Shown here: positions 63,460 through 64,000 of the stretch, piece after piece
How positions within the stretch are numbered: position 1 is the first letter of the stretch
Layout: each line of letters begins with the position of its first letter
Assembly: GCA_017412115.1 (NCBI GenBank)
Contig: JAFPYR010000104.1
Coordinates: forward strand, 1-64,000
Direction: 5' to 3'
Source: Bacteroidales bacterium
Lineage (GTDB): Bacteria > Bacteroidota > Bacteroidia > Bacteroidales > UBA3824
Length of the DNA: 64,000 nucleotides
Program-made: the position numbers and the translations under genes
Notes under the pieces: model-generated
Told to the model about the DNA's origin: nothing
The model's database searches: none
The model's input: only the letters and a program-made list of their open reading frames with translations

Positions 63460-64000
63460 ATGAAAAAAGTATTATTATGTTTATTCGCCGTTTTAACTTT
63501 TTTTGCAGGCTGCGACGTACTCAAAAGCGCAAACAGCCTCAAAAGTTGTAAATTTGCCATGAAAAACGTAACAGACGTTTCCGTAGCCGGCATCAACCTT
63601 ACCAACAAATCCAAATTCAGCGATATATCGGCAACTGATGTTTTAAAACTCGGAGCTGCATATCTTACCAAAAGTTTTCCGCTGACCTTCAACGTAAACG
63701 TAAATGTTACAAACCCTAACCCCACGACCGCAAAACTCGCCGGTCTTGATTACATCGTTTGGATTGACGACGTTAAAATGACATCCGGTTCTATGAATCA
63801 ATCCTTAACCGTTGCTCAAAACGAAACCGCTGTCATGCCTCTTAACTTTTCGATAGACCTTCTTGAAATTCTCAAAGGTCAAAGCAAAGACAAAATCCTC
63901 AGTTTCGGCTGCGGTCTTGCAACCGGCAACCCAGATGTTAGCCGTGTAAAAGTATCTTTTAAACCGTCTTTTAATATCGGCGGCTCTATCATCAAATCTC
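63460..64000 (+). CDS. LEA type 2-like lipoprotein, 3'-truncated by the window
   Basis: The frame opens at the ATG at 63460 and is still open at base 64000 (180 codons). It begins MKKVLLCLFAVLTFFAGC, a lipoprotein signal with the Cys at residue 18. Residues about 60-150 resemble the LEA14/WHy domain: PLTFNVNVNVTNPNPTTAKL carries the typical NPNP, then a paired strand (IDDVKMTSGSMNQ) and MPLNFSIDLLEIL. Role unknown. It may share a transcript with the prenyl synthase (32-bp gap). Confidence 0.75.
   Translation, partial: MKKVLLCLFAVLTFFAGCDVLKSANSLKSCKFAMKNVTDVSVAGINLTNKSKFSDISATDVLKLGAAYLTKSFPLTFNVNVNVTNPNPTTAKLAGLDYIVWIDDVKMTSGSMNQSLTVAQNETAVMPLNFSIDLLEILKGQSKDKILSFGCGLATGNPDVSRVKVSFKPSFNIGGSIIKS

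Overview
The window is AT-rich chromosomal DNA from a member of the Bacteroidota, most likely Bacteroidales-like. It carries SusC/SusD/SusE-type outer-membrane glycan uptake genes and type IX secretion genes (sprA and a porZ-like gene). Several phylum-typical families are present (DUF4271, DUF4294, HHH/beta-barrel and RemB/Wzi-like proteins). Promoters repeatedly match the Bacteroidota consensus TAnnTTTG, often with TTTG 19-20 bp upstream, and Shine-Dalgarno sequences are mostly absent. Most of the window is ordinary, compact core genome with short operons and strong, often bidirectional, intrinsic terminators. No tRNA, rRNA, CRISPR array or complete insertion sequence was seen.

Layout. 1-132: 5' end of a group IIC intron on the minus strand, placed directly behind an intrinsic terminator; the rest lies outside the window. 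310-3182: GT2 glycosyltransferase, rpsT, gpmI. 3415-6843: two secreted GH43 glycosidases in an operon. 7233-12598: rnr, a lipoprotein, a DUF486 membrane protein, and the distal end of a six-gene minus-strand operon running from about 17237 down to 11372 (FemAB/GNAT-like, xth, rsgA, RemB/Wzi-like barrel, membrane protein, U32 peptidase). 17523-21410: a solitary M16-like half protein, an orphan secreted protein, ahcY and a small Cys-rich protein. 21663-28239: pyrF, hrpB, an amidohydrolase and an HHH-plus-beta-barrel protein. 28462-34706: susC-susD-susE-like operon preceded by a LacI-type palindrome and a 12-bp direct repeat. 35050-40360: ribE, proC, GT4, a small membrane protein and a third GH43. 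40419-42824: restriction-modification island (SPPY methylase, MjaI-type nuclease, repeat-bearing winged-helix protein). 42975-49839: lrgA-lrgB, short-chain prenyl synthase, ruvC, porZ-like, purM, prfA. 49899-58705: a DUF4294-ruvA-sprA operon. 58855-64000: LD-carboxypeptidase, DUF4271, hemD, rnpA, an opposite-strand zinc-ribbon gene, long-chain prenyl synthase and a lipoprotein that runs off the right edge.

How it fits together. The GH43 enzymes and the SusCDE operon indicate a glycan-degrading lifestyle (arabinose/xylose-containing polymers and probably an alpha-glucan). SprA and the PorZ-like protein show that a type IX secretion system operates. The two prenyl synthases differ at the chain-length position before the first DDxxD motif, predicting a short-chain and a long-chain (quinone side-chain) product. 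The accessory features most worth a second look are the intron insertion, the susC upstream site, the restriction island with its repeat-rich third gene, the zinc-ribbon gene antisense to the end of rnpA, and an orphan minus-strand terminator hairpin at 17298-17318.
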